DNA from: Campylobacterales bacterium
GTDB taxonomy: Bacteria > Campylobacterota > Campylobacteria > Campylobacterales > Sulfurimonadaceae
Reading direction: 5' to 3'
DNA length: 61,476 nt
Assembly: GCA_026390075.1 (NCBI GenBank)
Contig: JAPLGP010000060.1
Span: 1-61,476, forward strand
Shown here: positions 17,581-26,482 of the stretch, in pieces
Numbering within the stretch: the stretch's first letter is position 1
How the letters are laid out: every line of letters starts with the position of its first letter
Notes under the pieces: generated by a model
Told to the model about the DNA's origin: nothing
Seen by the model: the letters and a program-made list of their open reading frames with translations, nothing else
Databases searched by the model: none
Made by a program: the position numbers and the translations under genes

Positions 17581-18078
17581 ATGAAAGCAAAAATTACGCA
17601 TTATATTAAAGAGATTCTACTGTTTTTTATAATCACAACACTCTTAGCCAATGGAATCAGTTTTTACAAAAGTATGGAGTTAAACAAACAGCCGCTAAGT
17701 ATAAAAGAGATAACTCTCTTAGATAATGAAAAATACACATTTCCACATGCCAAGCCTGTTCTTATACATTTCTGGGCTTCATGGTGTCCTACTTGTAAGA
17801 TGGAAGCTTCAAATATCGATAGCATAGCTAAAAATTATGAGGTTGTAACAATAGCAGTCAAATCTGGGAGCGATGAGGAAATAAAAAAGTTTTTAAATGA
17901 TAATCATTTAGATGTTAAAGTTTTCAATGATAACTCAGGCTTTTATACAAATAAATTTAATATTGCAGCATTTCCGACAACACTTATATATGATAAAGAT
18001 AAGAACTTACTCTTTAGTGAAGTTGGTTATACAAGTACTTGGGGTTTATATTTAAGAATGTGGTGGGCAAGTTTATAA
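17581..18078 (+). CDS. Membrane-anchored thioredoxin-like protein (TlpA/ScsD type)
   Basis: This 165-residue protein has one N-terminal membrane helix (residues ~8-27) and a periplasmic thioredoxin fold with the active site WCPTC (Cys69, Cys72) and the cis-proline segment AAFPTTLIY. It resembles ScsD/TlpA proteins that reduce or isomerise periplasmic disulfides, for instance in copper or cytochrome handling. Its neighbour NosL-like supports a copper link, which is an inference. One copy of the iterated motif at 17741-17752 encodes FPHA. Confidence 0.85.
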   Translation: MKAKITHYIKEILLFFIITTLLANGISFYKSMELNKQPLSIKEITLLDNEKYTFPHAKPVLIHFWASWCPTCKMEASNIDSIAKNYEVVTIAVKSGSDEEIKKFLNDNHLDVKVFNDNSGFYTNKFNIAAFPTTLIYDKDKNLLFSEVGYTSTWGLYLRMWWASL

Positions 18079-18083
18079 AAAGC

Positions 18084-18109
18084 TTGGCATGTGGAAATCC
18101 ACATGCCAA
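18084..18109. terminator. Inverted motif pair between convergent genes
   Basis: TTGGCATGTGGA at 18084-18095, loop AA, and TCCACATGCCAA at 18098-18109 form a perfect 12-base stem. The two motif copies point the opposite way from those in the 24-base palindromes. It lies between the thioredoxin gene and the end of the large molybdoenzyme gene and probably terminates both. Confidence 0.65.
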
Positions 18110-18120
18110 AGATAAAGAAA

Positions 18121-21100
18121 CTATTTTTTAATATTTACAGCATACGCCTTATCTGAAAGTCCAACCCACGGTCGTTTTATATGTCTTGGACGACGAATTT
18201 TAGAATTTTCATCTAATCCTCTTGTAAGTTGATCTCTCCAACCTTGGTAAATTTTGAAATTATTTTCATAATTTACATAAATATCACCTATCTTGTCACC
18301 TTTTTGTGAAGGCTCTAAGATAACTTTTTGGTGCCAACAGTGCATACCAGAAATTGGGTCTGGATGCGGTGCCGCCACAGCATTTTGCCATGAACCGCTA
18401 AGCCCATCCCACCAAATATTTCCACTATCTCTGTTATAGTTAGCAAATCGCTCTGCTTTGAATGGCTTGATACCCTCAACATATTTAAGTTTACCCTCTT
18501 TTCCATCCATCTGAACTTCAGCTGTTGGAACACCAAAGCTATTGATACCAGCAGTTCCACTATAATCTTCTATCTTAATTTGTGAACCCTCTTTACCAAC
18601 ATTTTCAAATGCGAGTGCAACAAACTTAGGGTCATTTATATTTCTAGCCATTGGCTGTGGATCAACTTTACCATCTGTAACACCATTAGGAATTGTTACA
18701 TGATTTGTTAGTTTCCATCTTCCACCGTGGTGAGAACAAGCGAGTGTTCCAGGGAGCACAGCTTCTGTTGGAACTGCCATTGCAACAAAATATCCTGATT
18801 CTAAACCAGTAACACTATCTACAATTCTTACACGAATAGCATCGCCACGCTTAAAGCCTTGACGCGCTGCATCTGGAGTTGAAATCCAAATCGGGTCATG
18901 GTTTTGAGATATTTCCATCAAGTGTTTGCTATTTGCAGAACGCGTGTGGATGTTATACGGCAAACGGAAAACTGTATTAAGCGCATACGAATTTTTCTCT
19001 GTCATATAAGAGTGATTTACATGAGAAACGATGTGCGCCATCTCTTTTTTCTCTTTATCATTTCTTGGATAAAATGGAATTGCATACTCAGGCCATTTCC
19101 AATCATCCGCTAACCATTCACAAAAAAAGTCTAGTTTTTTGTCAAGCGTTGCAAAACCTTCCATTTTCACACCATCAGTCTCAATACCGATAGGAGTCTT
19201 TTTACCATCATGCTCTGCTGTCATTACACCTGTTCTTTTATTGATAGTAACATGTGCTTTTTCAAATTTATGACCATGAGAAATATAATTTTCGCCATCA
19301 TCTTTTATCACTCTTTCTTGAGGAGAATATATTTTATTTTCCTCAAGCCAAGCACCATGATCTCTCATGTATGAGTAAACAGGGAACTCTTCATTTTTAT
19401 ATCTTGAATCTGCCAAAGCAGCTGCTTTTAGATTTGGCAAGTTATCACCAAACGCAGCGTCATACCATTCTGAAATAGTAACTGGTTTGCCTGGAGTTTT
19501 TTTAGATTCCCACATTTTTTTGATTCCAAGCTTACCTGTTGGGTCAATATAATTGACACATAATTCAAACCAAAACTCATTCTCTTCCCAAACTTCACCA
19601 AGACCTGCTTTAATATGTGCTTCAAGTGTAGCCCGTGCAGGATTTTTAGGTTTCCATCCCATTTTCTCCAATGCAACACGAAGAACTGGCTGACGGAAAG
19701 ATGTCCAACGCGCTGGCATTGTAGGTTCTGAGTGTTGATCATGTCGCTCACCCGCTAAACCTACTGGCAAGATATAATCCATATACCAGTTTGTCTCACT
19801 CCATACAGGAGAAAGATTCATAGTAAGTTCCATCTTCTTTTCGTTTTTAAGAGTTTCTATCCATCTAAATCCATCTGGATTAATCCAAACAGGATTATAC
19901 ATACGAGGAATATAAACAGAAAGCTTTTGAGGAACTGTTAAGCCTTTTGCTATCCATTTATTTTGCCACTCAGTATCACTCAATAAGTGTGGTAGAAGGT
20001 AAGACATTTCATATGATGAAAGAGGCCATTCTGGAGGATAAGTAAGTTCATTATAAACATCCACTTTGGCAACATTTGCACCACGCATACCTTGACCGAC
20101 AGTTGCACTCCCACCTAAACCAGAAACAGAAATAATATGCCAATGGTGAAAGAATGTACCACCTTCAGGTCCAATTGCACCACGAAGAGCGATTGGAAGG
20201 TAACCAGTTCTGCCACCCATCCATCCTCCACGATTTCCAGCAGCAGATGCTCTCCAAAAATAAGAAGATATAGAAGTTCCAGCCCAAATAAATATATCAT
20301 AAAGCTCTTCAAGTTTATGCGCAGGAACATGTGTTTCTTTTACTGCATAATCAAGTGTATAAGGCGAATAAAGCTCTTTAAGCATCTCTATAAAATCTTC
20401 AAACTTATTGCCGACAGGTATTTTAGATATATAACCTTTTGTTAGCATAAATTCTAAATACGCTTTATTATCAAGCATTACTTCCCAGTTTAACCACTTC
20501 TTAACAAATGCTTTATCTACTTTATTTTCATTTAAAATTCTTTGTGTTAAATAAAGATAAATTGCAGGTTCAGTTCCAGGCCATGCTGCTATCCATAAGT
20601 CTGCCATACCGGCAGAATTAGAAAGACGAGGATCCATAACTACAAGCTTTGCACCTTTTTTTCTCGCGTCTGCTATAAATGCAGCTGATTGAGCAAAATA
20701 GTGACCAGCATCTGCGGCATGTGAAGAGTTAAGAAAAACTAACTTAGCATTTGCCCAATCTGGTGATGTTCTATCATCATTTGACCATTGAATTGTTGCT
20801 GTACGACCATTTGCTGAACAAATATTTGTATGAGAATTATATGAATCAAGCCCTAGAGATTGCCAAATAGCAGGAACAAATCCATTCTCATTTGGACGAC
20901 CGACATGATACATTACAGATTTTTTAGAAAGTTCATCACCTTTTTCAATGGTATCTGCCATTTTTTTACCGATAGTAGTCATCGCTTCGTCCCAAGTTGT
21001 ACGAACCCATTTTCCCTCACCACGAGCAGAACCAGCAGCGCGTTTGAGTGGGAATGCTATACGGTCTGGATCATACATTTGACTTTGAACAGCATACCCT

Positions 21101-21513
21101 TTTGCACAATTACGACCGCGAGAACCTGGGTGCATAGGATTACCCATATACTTTTTGACTGTAAATGATTTTTTATCAATCCAAGCAGTAATTCCACATG
21201 ATGCTTCACAGTTGGAACAAGCCGTCGGAACAATCATATAATCATTCACTTCAATACCATGAGGGTTAGATTCACTTCTAACACCTTTACGGTCAATTCC
21301 ACCTCTTTTCCAATCATTTCCATCTAACTCTTTAAAATCAGCCCACTCTTCCATTGGTGGGTAAAATGACAATGTGTCTGGTGTATTAGTAAACTTGCTT
21401 TGTGTAACTGACTCAGCCAAAGCATCCGTTGTAAATACACCCTTCGCTATAGTAGCACCAGCAACACTAAACGCAGCGCCTTTTAAAAATGTTCTTCTAC
21501 TTAGTAAATACAT
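18121..21513 (-). CDS. Tat-exported molybdopterin oxidoreductase, catalytic subunit (PsrA/SoeA/TtrA-like)
   Basis: This 1130-residue protein starts with a Tat signal (SRRTFLKGA, residues 5-13) and carries a [4Fe-4S] motif C99-x2-C102-x3-C106 with C136. NSHTNICSANGR places Cys232 as a candidate molybdenum ligand, as in polysulfide/thiosulfate-type enzymes. It is longer than most PsrA or SoeA proteins (usually 750-1000). It would work in the periplasm with the two genes upstream. The substrate may be polysulfide, tetrathionate, sulfite or another oxyanion and cannot be fixed from sequence alone. Gene order is B-C-A. Confidence 0.8.
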   Translation of the reverse strand: MYLLSRRTFLKGAAFSVAGATIAKGVFTTDALAESVTQSKFTNTPDTLSFYPPMEEWADFKELDGNDWKRGGIDRKGVRSESNPHGIEVNDYMIVPTACSNCEASCGITAWIDKKSFTVKKYMGNPMHPGSRGRNCAKGYAVQSQMYDPDRIAFPLKRAAGSARGEGKWVRTTWDEAMTTIGKKMADTIEKGDELSKKSVMYHVGRPNENGFVPAIWQSLGLDSYNSHTNICSANGRTATIQWSNDDRTSPDWANAKLVFLNSSHAADAGHYFAQSAAFIADARKKGAKLVVMDPRLSNSAGMADLWIAAWPGTEPAIYLYLTQRILNENKVDKAFVKKWLNWEVMLDNKAYLEFMLTKGYISKIPVGNKFEDFIEMLKELYSPYTLDYAVKETHVPAHKLEELYDIFIWAGTSISSYFWRASAAGNRGGWMGGRTGYLPIALRGAIGPEGGTFFHHWHIISVSGLGGSATVGQGMRGANVAKVDVYNELTYPPEWPLSSYEMSYLLPHLLSDTEWQNKWIAKGLTVPQKLSVYIPRMYNPVWINPDGFRWIETLKNEKKMELTMNLSPVWSETNWYMDYILPVGLAGERHDQHSEPTMPARWTSFRQPVLRVALEKMGWKPKNPARATLEAHIKAGLGEVWEENEFWFELCVNYIDPTGKLGIKKMWESKKTPGKPVTISEWYDAAFGDNLPNLKAAALADSRYKNEEFPVYSYMRDHGAWLEENKIYSPQERVIKDDGENYISHGHKFEKAHVTINKRTGVMTAEHDGKKTPIGIETDGVKMEGFATLDKKLDFFCEWLADDWKWPEYAIPFYPRNDKEKKEMAHIVSHVNHSYMTEKNSYALNTVFRLPYNIHTRSANSKHLMEISQNHDPIWISTPDAARQGFKRGDAIRVRIVDSVTGLESGYFVAMAVPTEAVLPGTLACSHHGGRWKLTNHVTIPNGVTDGKVDPQPMARNINDPKFVALAFENVGKEGSQIKIEDYSGTAGINSFGVPTAEVQMDGKEGKLKYVEGIKPFKAERFANYNRDSGNIWWDGLSGSWQNAVAAPHPDPISGMHCWHQKVILEPSQKGDKIGDIYVNYENNFKIYQGWRDQLTRGLDENSKIRRPRHIKRPWVGLSDKAYAVNIKK

Positions 21514-21525
21514 ATATATTTCTCC

Positions 21526-22428
21526 CTAACTCATTGGTAATAATTGTGGAATTATCAACCAAACATGTTTAACTAACCACAGACCTGCTAATGCTAAAAT
21601 AGCCGCAAGTTTCAAAATATTTTCACTTTTACTAGCACGACTGAGCACTATCAGCAACATTGGTAAAAGATAAGTCATCCATTGACCTAACCAAAACATT
21701 ACAGTGTATGGCCCATCACCTTTGATGTACTCCAATACTGCAGCAACTTCTTCGGCTTTCATTGGACCAAATATATACTCCGACATGTACAAGATAAATG
21801 ACATAAATGCACTCAAACCAAGAACTACACCTAAAGTTTTTTTAGCCTCATAGTTCAATTTTGAACCTGAAAGTAAAATCATAAACGATGAACCAGCAAC
21901 AAGAGCTGCAAGAATCATTTGCGCTGATTCTGTTGGCATTTGCCATAATTCACGCGCTGTACACTGAGACATAAGCCCCGCTGTATAAAGCGTAACTGGA
22001 ATAGCAAGTAAAACAACCCATGTAAGAGTTTTGTCAAATGCTACATTGTTTTTTTTGATAAAGCTTTGGAAAGCTAATAAGAAAAGAAGACCAACAAAGG
22101 CAGTTGCCATCCATGCACCAACAGTAATTGCAGATGTTACATGTGGAAAAAAGAATATATGCCACATTCTAAATGGTTGATGTAAATCCGCCAATGTAAA
22201 TAGTAAAAATATATGAATGAATATAATTGAAACTACAGTAGTTGGAAATCTTAAACTTCCAACTTGTTCTGGATGCTTCTTCAAGAGTAAAAAGAGCATA
22301 AAAATAACGCCCGTTCCAATACTTTTTGCCCACATATTAACTGTAACCAACCAAGGCCAAACTATACCTGGCAAAGCTACATCGAGAGTTACTACAGCAT
22401 TTGTTGCCGCTATTGTTTCATGTACCAT
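21526..22428 (-). CDS. NrfD/PsrC-family membrane quinone-interacting subunit
   Basis: This 300-residue integral membrane protein has about eight hydrophobic segments and the NrfD-type N-terminus (VWPWLVTVNMWAKSIGTGV). It should pass electrons between the quinone pool and the iron-sulfur subunit. Its ATG overlaps the stop of the ferredoxin gene by one base, and the catalytic gene starts 12 bases downstream, so the three form one operon. No haem ligands are evident. Confidence 0.85.
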   Translation of the reverse strand: MVHETIAATNAVVTLDVALPGIVWPWLVTVNMWAKSIGTGVIFMLFLLLKKHPEQVGSLRFPTTVVSIIFIHIFLLFTLADLHQPFRMWHIFFFPHVTSAITVGAWMATAFVGLLFLLAFQSFIKKNNVAFDKTLTWVVLLAIPVTLYTAGLMSQCTARELWQMPTESAQMILAALVAGSSFMILLSGSKLNYEAKKTLGVVLGLSAFMSFILYMSEYIFGPMKAEEVAAVLEYIKGDGPYTVMFWLGQWMTYLLPMLLIVLSRASKSENILKLAAILALAGLWLVKHVWLIIPQLLPMS

Positions 22429-23066
22429 TAGTGGTGTCCTCCTATCGGAAGTGTTGTGATTTTGTTAAACAGCTGATGTCCATTAATTCTATGAGAAGCA
22501 AGTGGATTTAAAGTAACATTTCCACCATTTACATAAAAGTGATGAGGGTTAGTTCCCTTTTCAGGTTTACGAACTTGAACATTTCCTTGATTTTTTTGAA
22601 TATATTTAGAAATATTTGAAGTTGGATTATCTAAATCACCAAAAATATTAGCTTGAACAGGACACGCAACAACACAAGCTGGCATCATAGAAGAAGCAAC
22701 ACGGTGTGCACAATAAGTACATTTATCAGCTGTTTGTGTTTGAGGGTCAATATAAATAGCACCGTACGGACATGCCATAACACAACCAGCACAACCGATA
22801 CATCTCTCTTTATCTATATTTACAATACCATTTTCAAGATAATGAAGTGCGCTTACAGGACAAATTCTTTCACAAGGAGCATTCTCACAGTGATTACATC
22901 TGAGTGGTGTAAATGTTCTTCTTGTCTCTGGGAAACTCCCCACATCTACATATTTAACACGGAGTCTCCATGTACTGAGTGGAACTTCATTCTCCACTTT
23001 ACATGCGATCTCACACCCTTTACATCCCATACACAGATGCAAATCAACTAGGAAACCTAATTGCAT
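22428..23066 (-). CDS. Four-cluster [4Fe-4S] ferredoxin-like subunit (PsrB/NrfC type)
   Basis: This 212-residue electron-transfer subunit has four cysteine clusters: CMGCKGCEIAC near residue 12, CNHCENAPCERIC, CIGCAGCVMACP, and CTYCAHR…CVVACP. It lacks its own signal peptide, so export would depend on the Tat signal of the catalytic subunit. It is the first gene of the B-C-A operon, with the promoter presumably in the 349-base gap upstream. Confidence 0.9.
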   Translation of the reverse strand: MQLGFLVDLHLCMGCKGCEIACKVENEVPLSTWRLRVKYVDVGSFPETRRTFTPLRCNHCENAPCERICPVSALHYLENGIVNIDKERCIGCAGCVMACPYGAIYIDPQTQTADKCTYCAHRVASSMMPACVVACPVQANIFGDLDNPTSNISKYIQKNQGNVQVRKPEKGTNPHHFYVNGGNVTLNPLASHRINGHQLFNKITTLPIGGHH

Positions 23067-23240
23067 ATATTCTCCTTTAGCTTTTTCATAGCAAATTTAA
23101 GATTTATAACTATCATTAATCTAATTAAAAAGAAACCCTTATATCTGACAATCTTAGGCTTTTTTCATTGTGAAGATACTATCTAAGAAATCTTAAAATT
23201 GTAATAAAAATGTGACTATTATTTTGTAATTATTTTGTAA

Positions 23241-23351
23241 TTGAGTAGATTCGAAAATATTTCTTTAAGTACAACTTTAAGGCGGCATGTGGAAGATAAA
23301 ATTGAAAGTTATTTATATAGAGAAGTTGATGATTTTATTGAATACATTTGA
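23241..23351 (+). CDS. Possible small ORF or gene remnant in the intergenic region
   Basis: A frame from TTG 23241 to TGA 23349-23351 reads LSRFENISLSTTLRRHVEDK then IESYLYREVDDFIEYI. The composition is protein-like, but there is no clear ribosome binding site and no family match comes to mind. It contains one motif copy at 23284-23294 (encoding RHVE), and an inverted copy lies just beyond it at 23366-23377. The rest of the 23067-23415 gap holds only AT-rich promoter-like DNA. Confidence 0.25.
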   Translation: MSRFENISLSTTLRRHVEDKIESYLYREVDDFIEYI

Positions 23352-23415
23352 GAAGTTTACGACAAATCCACATGCCATAGATTCAAGATTCACTTAAATC
23401 TATGAATTAAAAATA

Positions 23416-23754
23416 TTAACTACAAGAAGGAACATCCCCATCTGAAGCATACTGCCAACAAAAATCATATAAATCTTGAACTTCTTGTTTTTTCATTTTA
23501 GTAAATAAATCTACATTGCTTGGACATATCTCTTTCCATTGATCAACAATTTTACCATTTTGATTCATCTCAGACCAAGTATCACGATCATTTCGAGCTG
23601 CAAAAACACCACCATTCTTAATGCCATTTTTTTCACATACTTTTAATTTTTTTGAGTAGTATTTCTGACCTGCTTTAGCATCTGCCATTGCATCAGCAAT
23701 CAAGAGTGAACTTGCAATCAGCGCAACAAAAAATAATGAAATTTTTTTGTTCAT
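23416..23754 (-). CDS. Exported small protein of unknown function
   Basis: This 112-residue protein has a clear Sec signal peptide (MNKKISLFFVALIASSLLIA, cleaved near ADA-MADA) and a mature part with four cysteines (KVCEKNG, EICPS, DFCWQ, PSC). It has no CxxCH, so it is not a c-type cytochrome, though the text AGQKYYSKKLK resembles the start of small periplasmic cytochrome-like proteins. The cysteines could form two disulfides. It stands alone between the molybdoenzyme operon and serB. Confidence 0.7.
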   Translation of the reverse strand: MNKKISLFFVALIASSLLIADAMADAKAGQKYYSKKLKVCEKNGIKNGGVFAARNDRDTWSEMNQNGKIVDQWKEICPSNVDLFTKMKKQEVQDLYDFCWQYASDGDVPSCS

Positions 23755-23841
23755 TTTATTTTATTTCCTTTAAATCGTATATATTCGGCATTCTACACAC
23801 TCTATTATAAATTTTTGTTGAACATGACTTCGCGTTGAAAT

Positions 23842-24171
23842 TTATTCAAACTCTTTCGTTTGAGCAAAATCTATTTCTCTAAAATTTTGTTTTACTTTAT
23901 CTTGTTTTAGTTTTTTATAGAGCTTGTATTTAGCTTGTTTAAGTGTATCAGCATCAATCAAAAAAGCGTTACACATCTCTTCATCACTCATTTTCGCACT
24001 ATCCATTGCAAAAAGTTTTAGCTCTTTTTTTGTAAGTTTTGATTTGAGCATTGCATACAAAGCTTTATCATCACTTATAATATCTTGCGAATTTATATGA
24101 GTAAACTCACTCAATTTTTCTCTAAAACTGTTCTCACTATTGTATTGTCTCCAAACTGAACTCTCTAACAT
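23842..24171 (-). CDS. Conserved-type small helical protein downstream of serB
   Basis: I do not recognise this 109-residue, charged, all-helical protein. The middle (LTKKELKLFAMDSAKMSDEE then MCNAFLIDADTLKQAKYKLY) looks somewhat like a sigma-70 region 4 or other helix-turn-helix, so a DNA-binding role is possible. Its start overlaps the stop of serB by one base, so the two are co-translated. Confidence 0.6.
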   Translation of the reverse strand: MLESSVWRQYNSENSFREKLSEFTHINSQDIISDDKALYAMLKSKLTKKELKLFAMDSAKMSDEEMCNAFLIDADTLKQAKYKLYKKLKQDKVKQNFREIDFAQTKEFE

Positions 24172-24794
24172 TATAATTTCTCCAATATTTGTCTTAAATC
24201 TTTAGTCTCAATGACTATATTTGCTTCTTTTTTCAAAATTTCTCTTGCACAAAAAGCGACTCTACTTCCAGCATGTGCAAACATTGATAAATCATTTGCA
24301 CCATCTCCACATACTAAGGTTTCCTCTTCTTTTACACCCAAAATATTTTGCAATCTTACTAACATGTCACCTTTTGAATAGTTGAACATCATATCACCAC
24401 CAACAAGTCCAGTTAACTTACCATTCTTTGCATGAAGCACATTTGAAAAGTCTGCATCATAGCCCAAAATATCTTTTGCATAACTCGTAGCACTTCTAAA
24501 ACCGCCACTAAAACAGATAACTTTTATGCCTCTGCTTTTTAATTCTGCTATTGTTTCTTTGGCACCATTCATATAAGGTAAATTATGACTAATCTTTTCA
24601 ACGATAGAATAATCAAGCCCTTTTAAAAGCCCTACTCTCTGCTGAAGCGATTCAAAAAAATCAAGTCGTCCGCTCATTGCTTCTTCAGTTATGCGACTTA
24701 CCTCTTCACCGATACCTAATTCTTCGGCAAAAAAATCGATTGTTTCACCGTCCATCAGTGTTGAATCAAAATCAAAAACTGCTAATTTCAACAT
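24171..24794 (-). CDS. serB: Phosphoserine phosphatase
   Basis: This 207-residue HAD hydrolase removes phosphate from phosphoserine in serine synthesis. The DxDxT nucleophile motif is FDFDSTLMDGE near residue 8, motif II is CFSGGF, and motif III/IV is VCGDGANDLSM. The cap region with ITEEAMSGRLDFFESLQQRV is typical of SerB. It is the first gene of a two-gene unit and is divergent from the MTHFR-family gene. Confidence 0.92.
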   Translation of the reverse strand: MLKLAVFDFDSTLMDGETIDFFAEELGIGEEVSRITEEAMSGRLDFFESLQQRVGLLKGLDYSIVEKISHNLPYMNGAKETIAELKSRGIKVICFSGGFRSATSYAKDILGYDADFSNVLHAKNGKLTGLVGGDMMFNYSKGDMLVRLQNILGVKEEETLVCGDGANDLSMFAHAGSRVAFCAREILKKEANIVIETKDLRQILEKL

Positions 24795-24848
24795 ATATTT
24801 TTTCTCTCTTTGTTATAATGTCGCAATTATAGCGAATTAGGATTTTTT

Positions 24849-25760
24849 TTGTTTGATAAACTCATTGATAAATTAAAAAACGGTACTTACATTACATTAG
24901 AAACAACACCGGGGCATTCGCCAGTTTTTACGCCAACTATTGATAAAATTGCAGAACTTGGTTTAGATAAACTTGTAGATGGTTTTTCAACCACAGACAA
25001 TCCTCTTGCAAAACTCAAATACAATGCACTTTTTGCTGCAAAACTGCTTCAAGATAGATTTAACAAACCTGTAATTGCAACTATGAGTATGAGAGACAGA
25101 AATAAAATTGCACTCCAATCCGACCTTCTTGGTGCAAATGAAGTCGATATTCGGGCTATTTTGGCTCTCACGGGCGACCCTGCAACTATTTCCGACCAGC
25201 CTCACACTAAGGGTGTTTTTGAATCAGACAGTTCACTCTTGCTAGATATGATTTCTTGTTTTAACAGTGGCATAAACTATGCAGGAAAACCTCTCGCTCA
25301 AAAACCAAAAGAAATTTACCCTTTTGCAGTTGTAAATGCATATGCAAAAAACCCTAAAACACTTCAAAAAAAGATGCAAAAGAAGATTAAACATGGGGCA
25401 TGTGGAATTATTACGCAACCTGTTTATGACTTAGAAAATGCAAAAATATTACTAGAGTTACTTGAAGTTGCAAACAAAGAGTGTTGCGGTGAGAATAAAA
25501 ATGCCGAACTTATTTTAGGTATTTTTCCTATCACAAAGCTTCGCACCGCTCAATTTTTAGCAGCACATGTTCCTGGGATAAATGTTCCAAACTCTTGGAT
25601 AGAGGCACTCAGAGTTGCAAGTGAAAAAGGTGTTGAAGAGGAGTATAAAGTTGGATTTGAACTCAGTAAAAATCTCTTTGATGAATTAAAAGCACTCCAT
25701 CCAAAAATCCACCTTATGACTGCAAATCAGTTTCAAATAGCGAAAGATATTCTCGTATAA
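24849..25760 (+). CDS. metF: Methylenetetrahydrofolate reductase family protein
   Basis: This 303-residue protein has the MTHFR TIM-barrel fold: the N-terminal Glu segment ITLETTPGHSP, the flavin-binding ILALTGDP block, the central HGACGIITQPVYD and ILGIFPITKLRTAQF. It would reduce methylene-THF to methyl-THF for methionine synthesis. Translation appears to start at TTG 24849. The HGACGI block spans one motif copy at 25397-25407. It is somewhat divergent from E. coli MetF, so a paralogue role is possible. Confidence 0.8.
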   Translation: MFDKLIDKLKNGTYITLETTPGHSPVFTPTIDKIAELGLDKLVDGFSTTDNPLAKLKYNALFAAKLLQDRFNKPVIATMSMRDRNKIALQSDLLGANEVDIRAILALTGDPATISDQPHTKGVFESDSSLLLDMISCFNSGINYAGKPLAQKPKEIYPFAVVNAYAKNPKTLQKKMQKKIKHGACGIITQPVYDLENAKILLELLEVANKECCGENKNAELILGIFPITKLRTAQFLAAHVPGINVPNSWIEALRVASEKGVEEEYKVGFELSKNLFDELKALHPKIHLMTANQFQIAKDILV

Positions 25761-25763
25761 ATT

Positions 25764-25796
25764 TTCCACATGCGTAAAGATCCTCGGCATGTGGAA
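25764..25796. terminator. Inverted motif pair (one arm altered) after the MTHFR gene
   Basis: TTCCACATGC at 25764-25773 pairs with GCATGTGGAA at 25787-25796 across a 13-base loop; the left copy ends in G rather than C, so only the right copy is an exact 9-mer. A T-rich run follows. It lies between convergent genes and fits a terminator. Confidence 0.65.
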
Positions 25797-25831
25797 GTTT
25801 TTAAAAATATAACCAAACCATGTAAATCGAT

Positions 25832-26482
25832 TTAGTTTTTCTTTTTTGATTTAGAAAAGTACCCTATAAGTGATTCACTAGCAATAAGCTCATTTCCTAT
25901 ACTAATGTTTAATCTAAAATTTTGCGGAAGATAAAGAGTTGTTAAACCATTTACCATAAGACCATATCTTGAAGATTGTAAAATATTTTGACCTTCTGCA
26001 ACACCTATTGTAATGCCATCAAAACTTTGTTTTGCCATATGGATAATTTTTACTTTATTTTTGTGATTATCTTCAAAAAGAAGTGCAACATTTTCATTTA
26101 TTTTTTTTGCTAAATCATCAAATTTAGGTAATCTTGCACCACTTTTTTTATCGATAGATTTTAAAGAAGCATTGAGTGGTGCTCTTAAAAAAGAGACATT
26201 CAAATAACTTCCTTCTATTTCTATTTTATAAGCATACTCTTTATCATCAATCTCTTCTATGGAAATTACAACCCCATCCACTGGACTTGCTACGCTATTT
26301 TCCAGAAAGTTAGGTGCTAATCTTTCTGGATTTCTATACACAAATATAAAAAATAGCAGTGCTAAAAAAGAGATGAATTCTAAAATGCCAAAATTAAAGA
26401 GTGCAAAAAAGATAAAAGATAAAGCAGCATATCCAATATACTTTCGACCCTCTTGAGCTACTGGAAACAGATTATTTTTCAT
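25832..26482 (-). CDS. Phosphatidylserine decarboxylase-like protein, active-site residues missing
   Basis: About 216 residues with two N-terminal membrane helices and a short (archaeal-type) Psd domain, recognised by ASPVDGVV and the final RYGLMVNGLTTLYLP. In active members the last segment carries F-G-S, where Ser becomes the pyruvoyl group. Here it reads V-N-G-L, so self-cleavage should not occur. The conserved V-H-x-N-R-A-P histidine also seems replaced (NVSFLRAP). I choose ATG 26482; an in-frame ATG at 26494 gives 4 more residues. It overlaps the ftsH stop, so it is co-translated. Confidence 0.75.
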   Translation of the reverse strand: MKNNLFPVAQEGRKYIGYAALSFIFFALFNFGILEFISFLALLFFIFVYRNPERLAPNFLENSVASPVDGVVISIEEIDDKEYAYKIEIEGSYLNVSFLRAPLNASLKSIDKKSGARLPKFDDLAKKINENVALLFEDNHKNKVKIIHMAKQSFDGITIGVAEGQNILQSSRYGLMVNGLTTLYLPQNFRLNISIGNELIASESLIGYFSKSKKKN

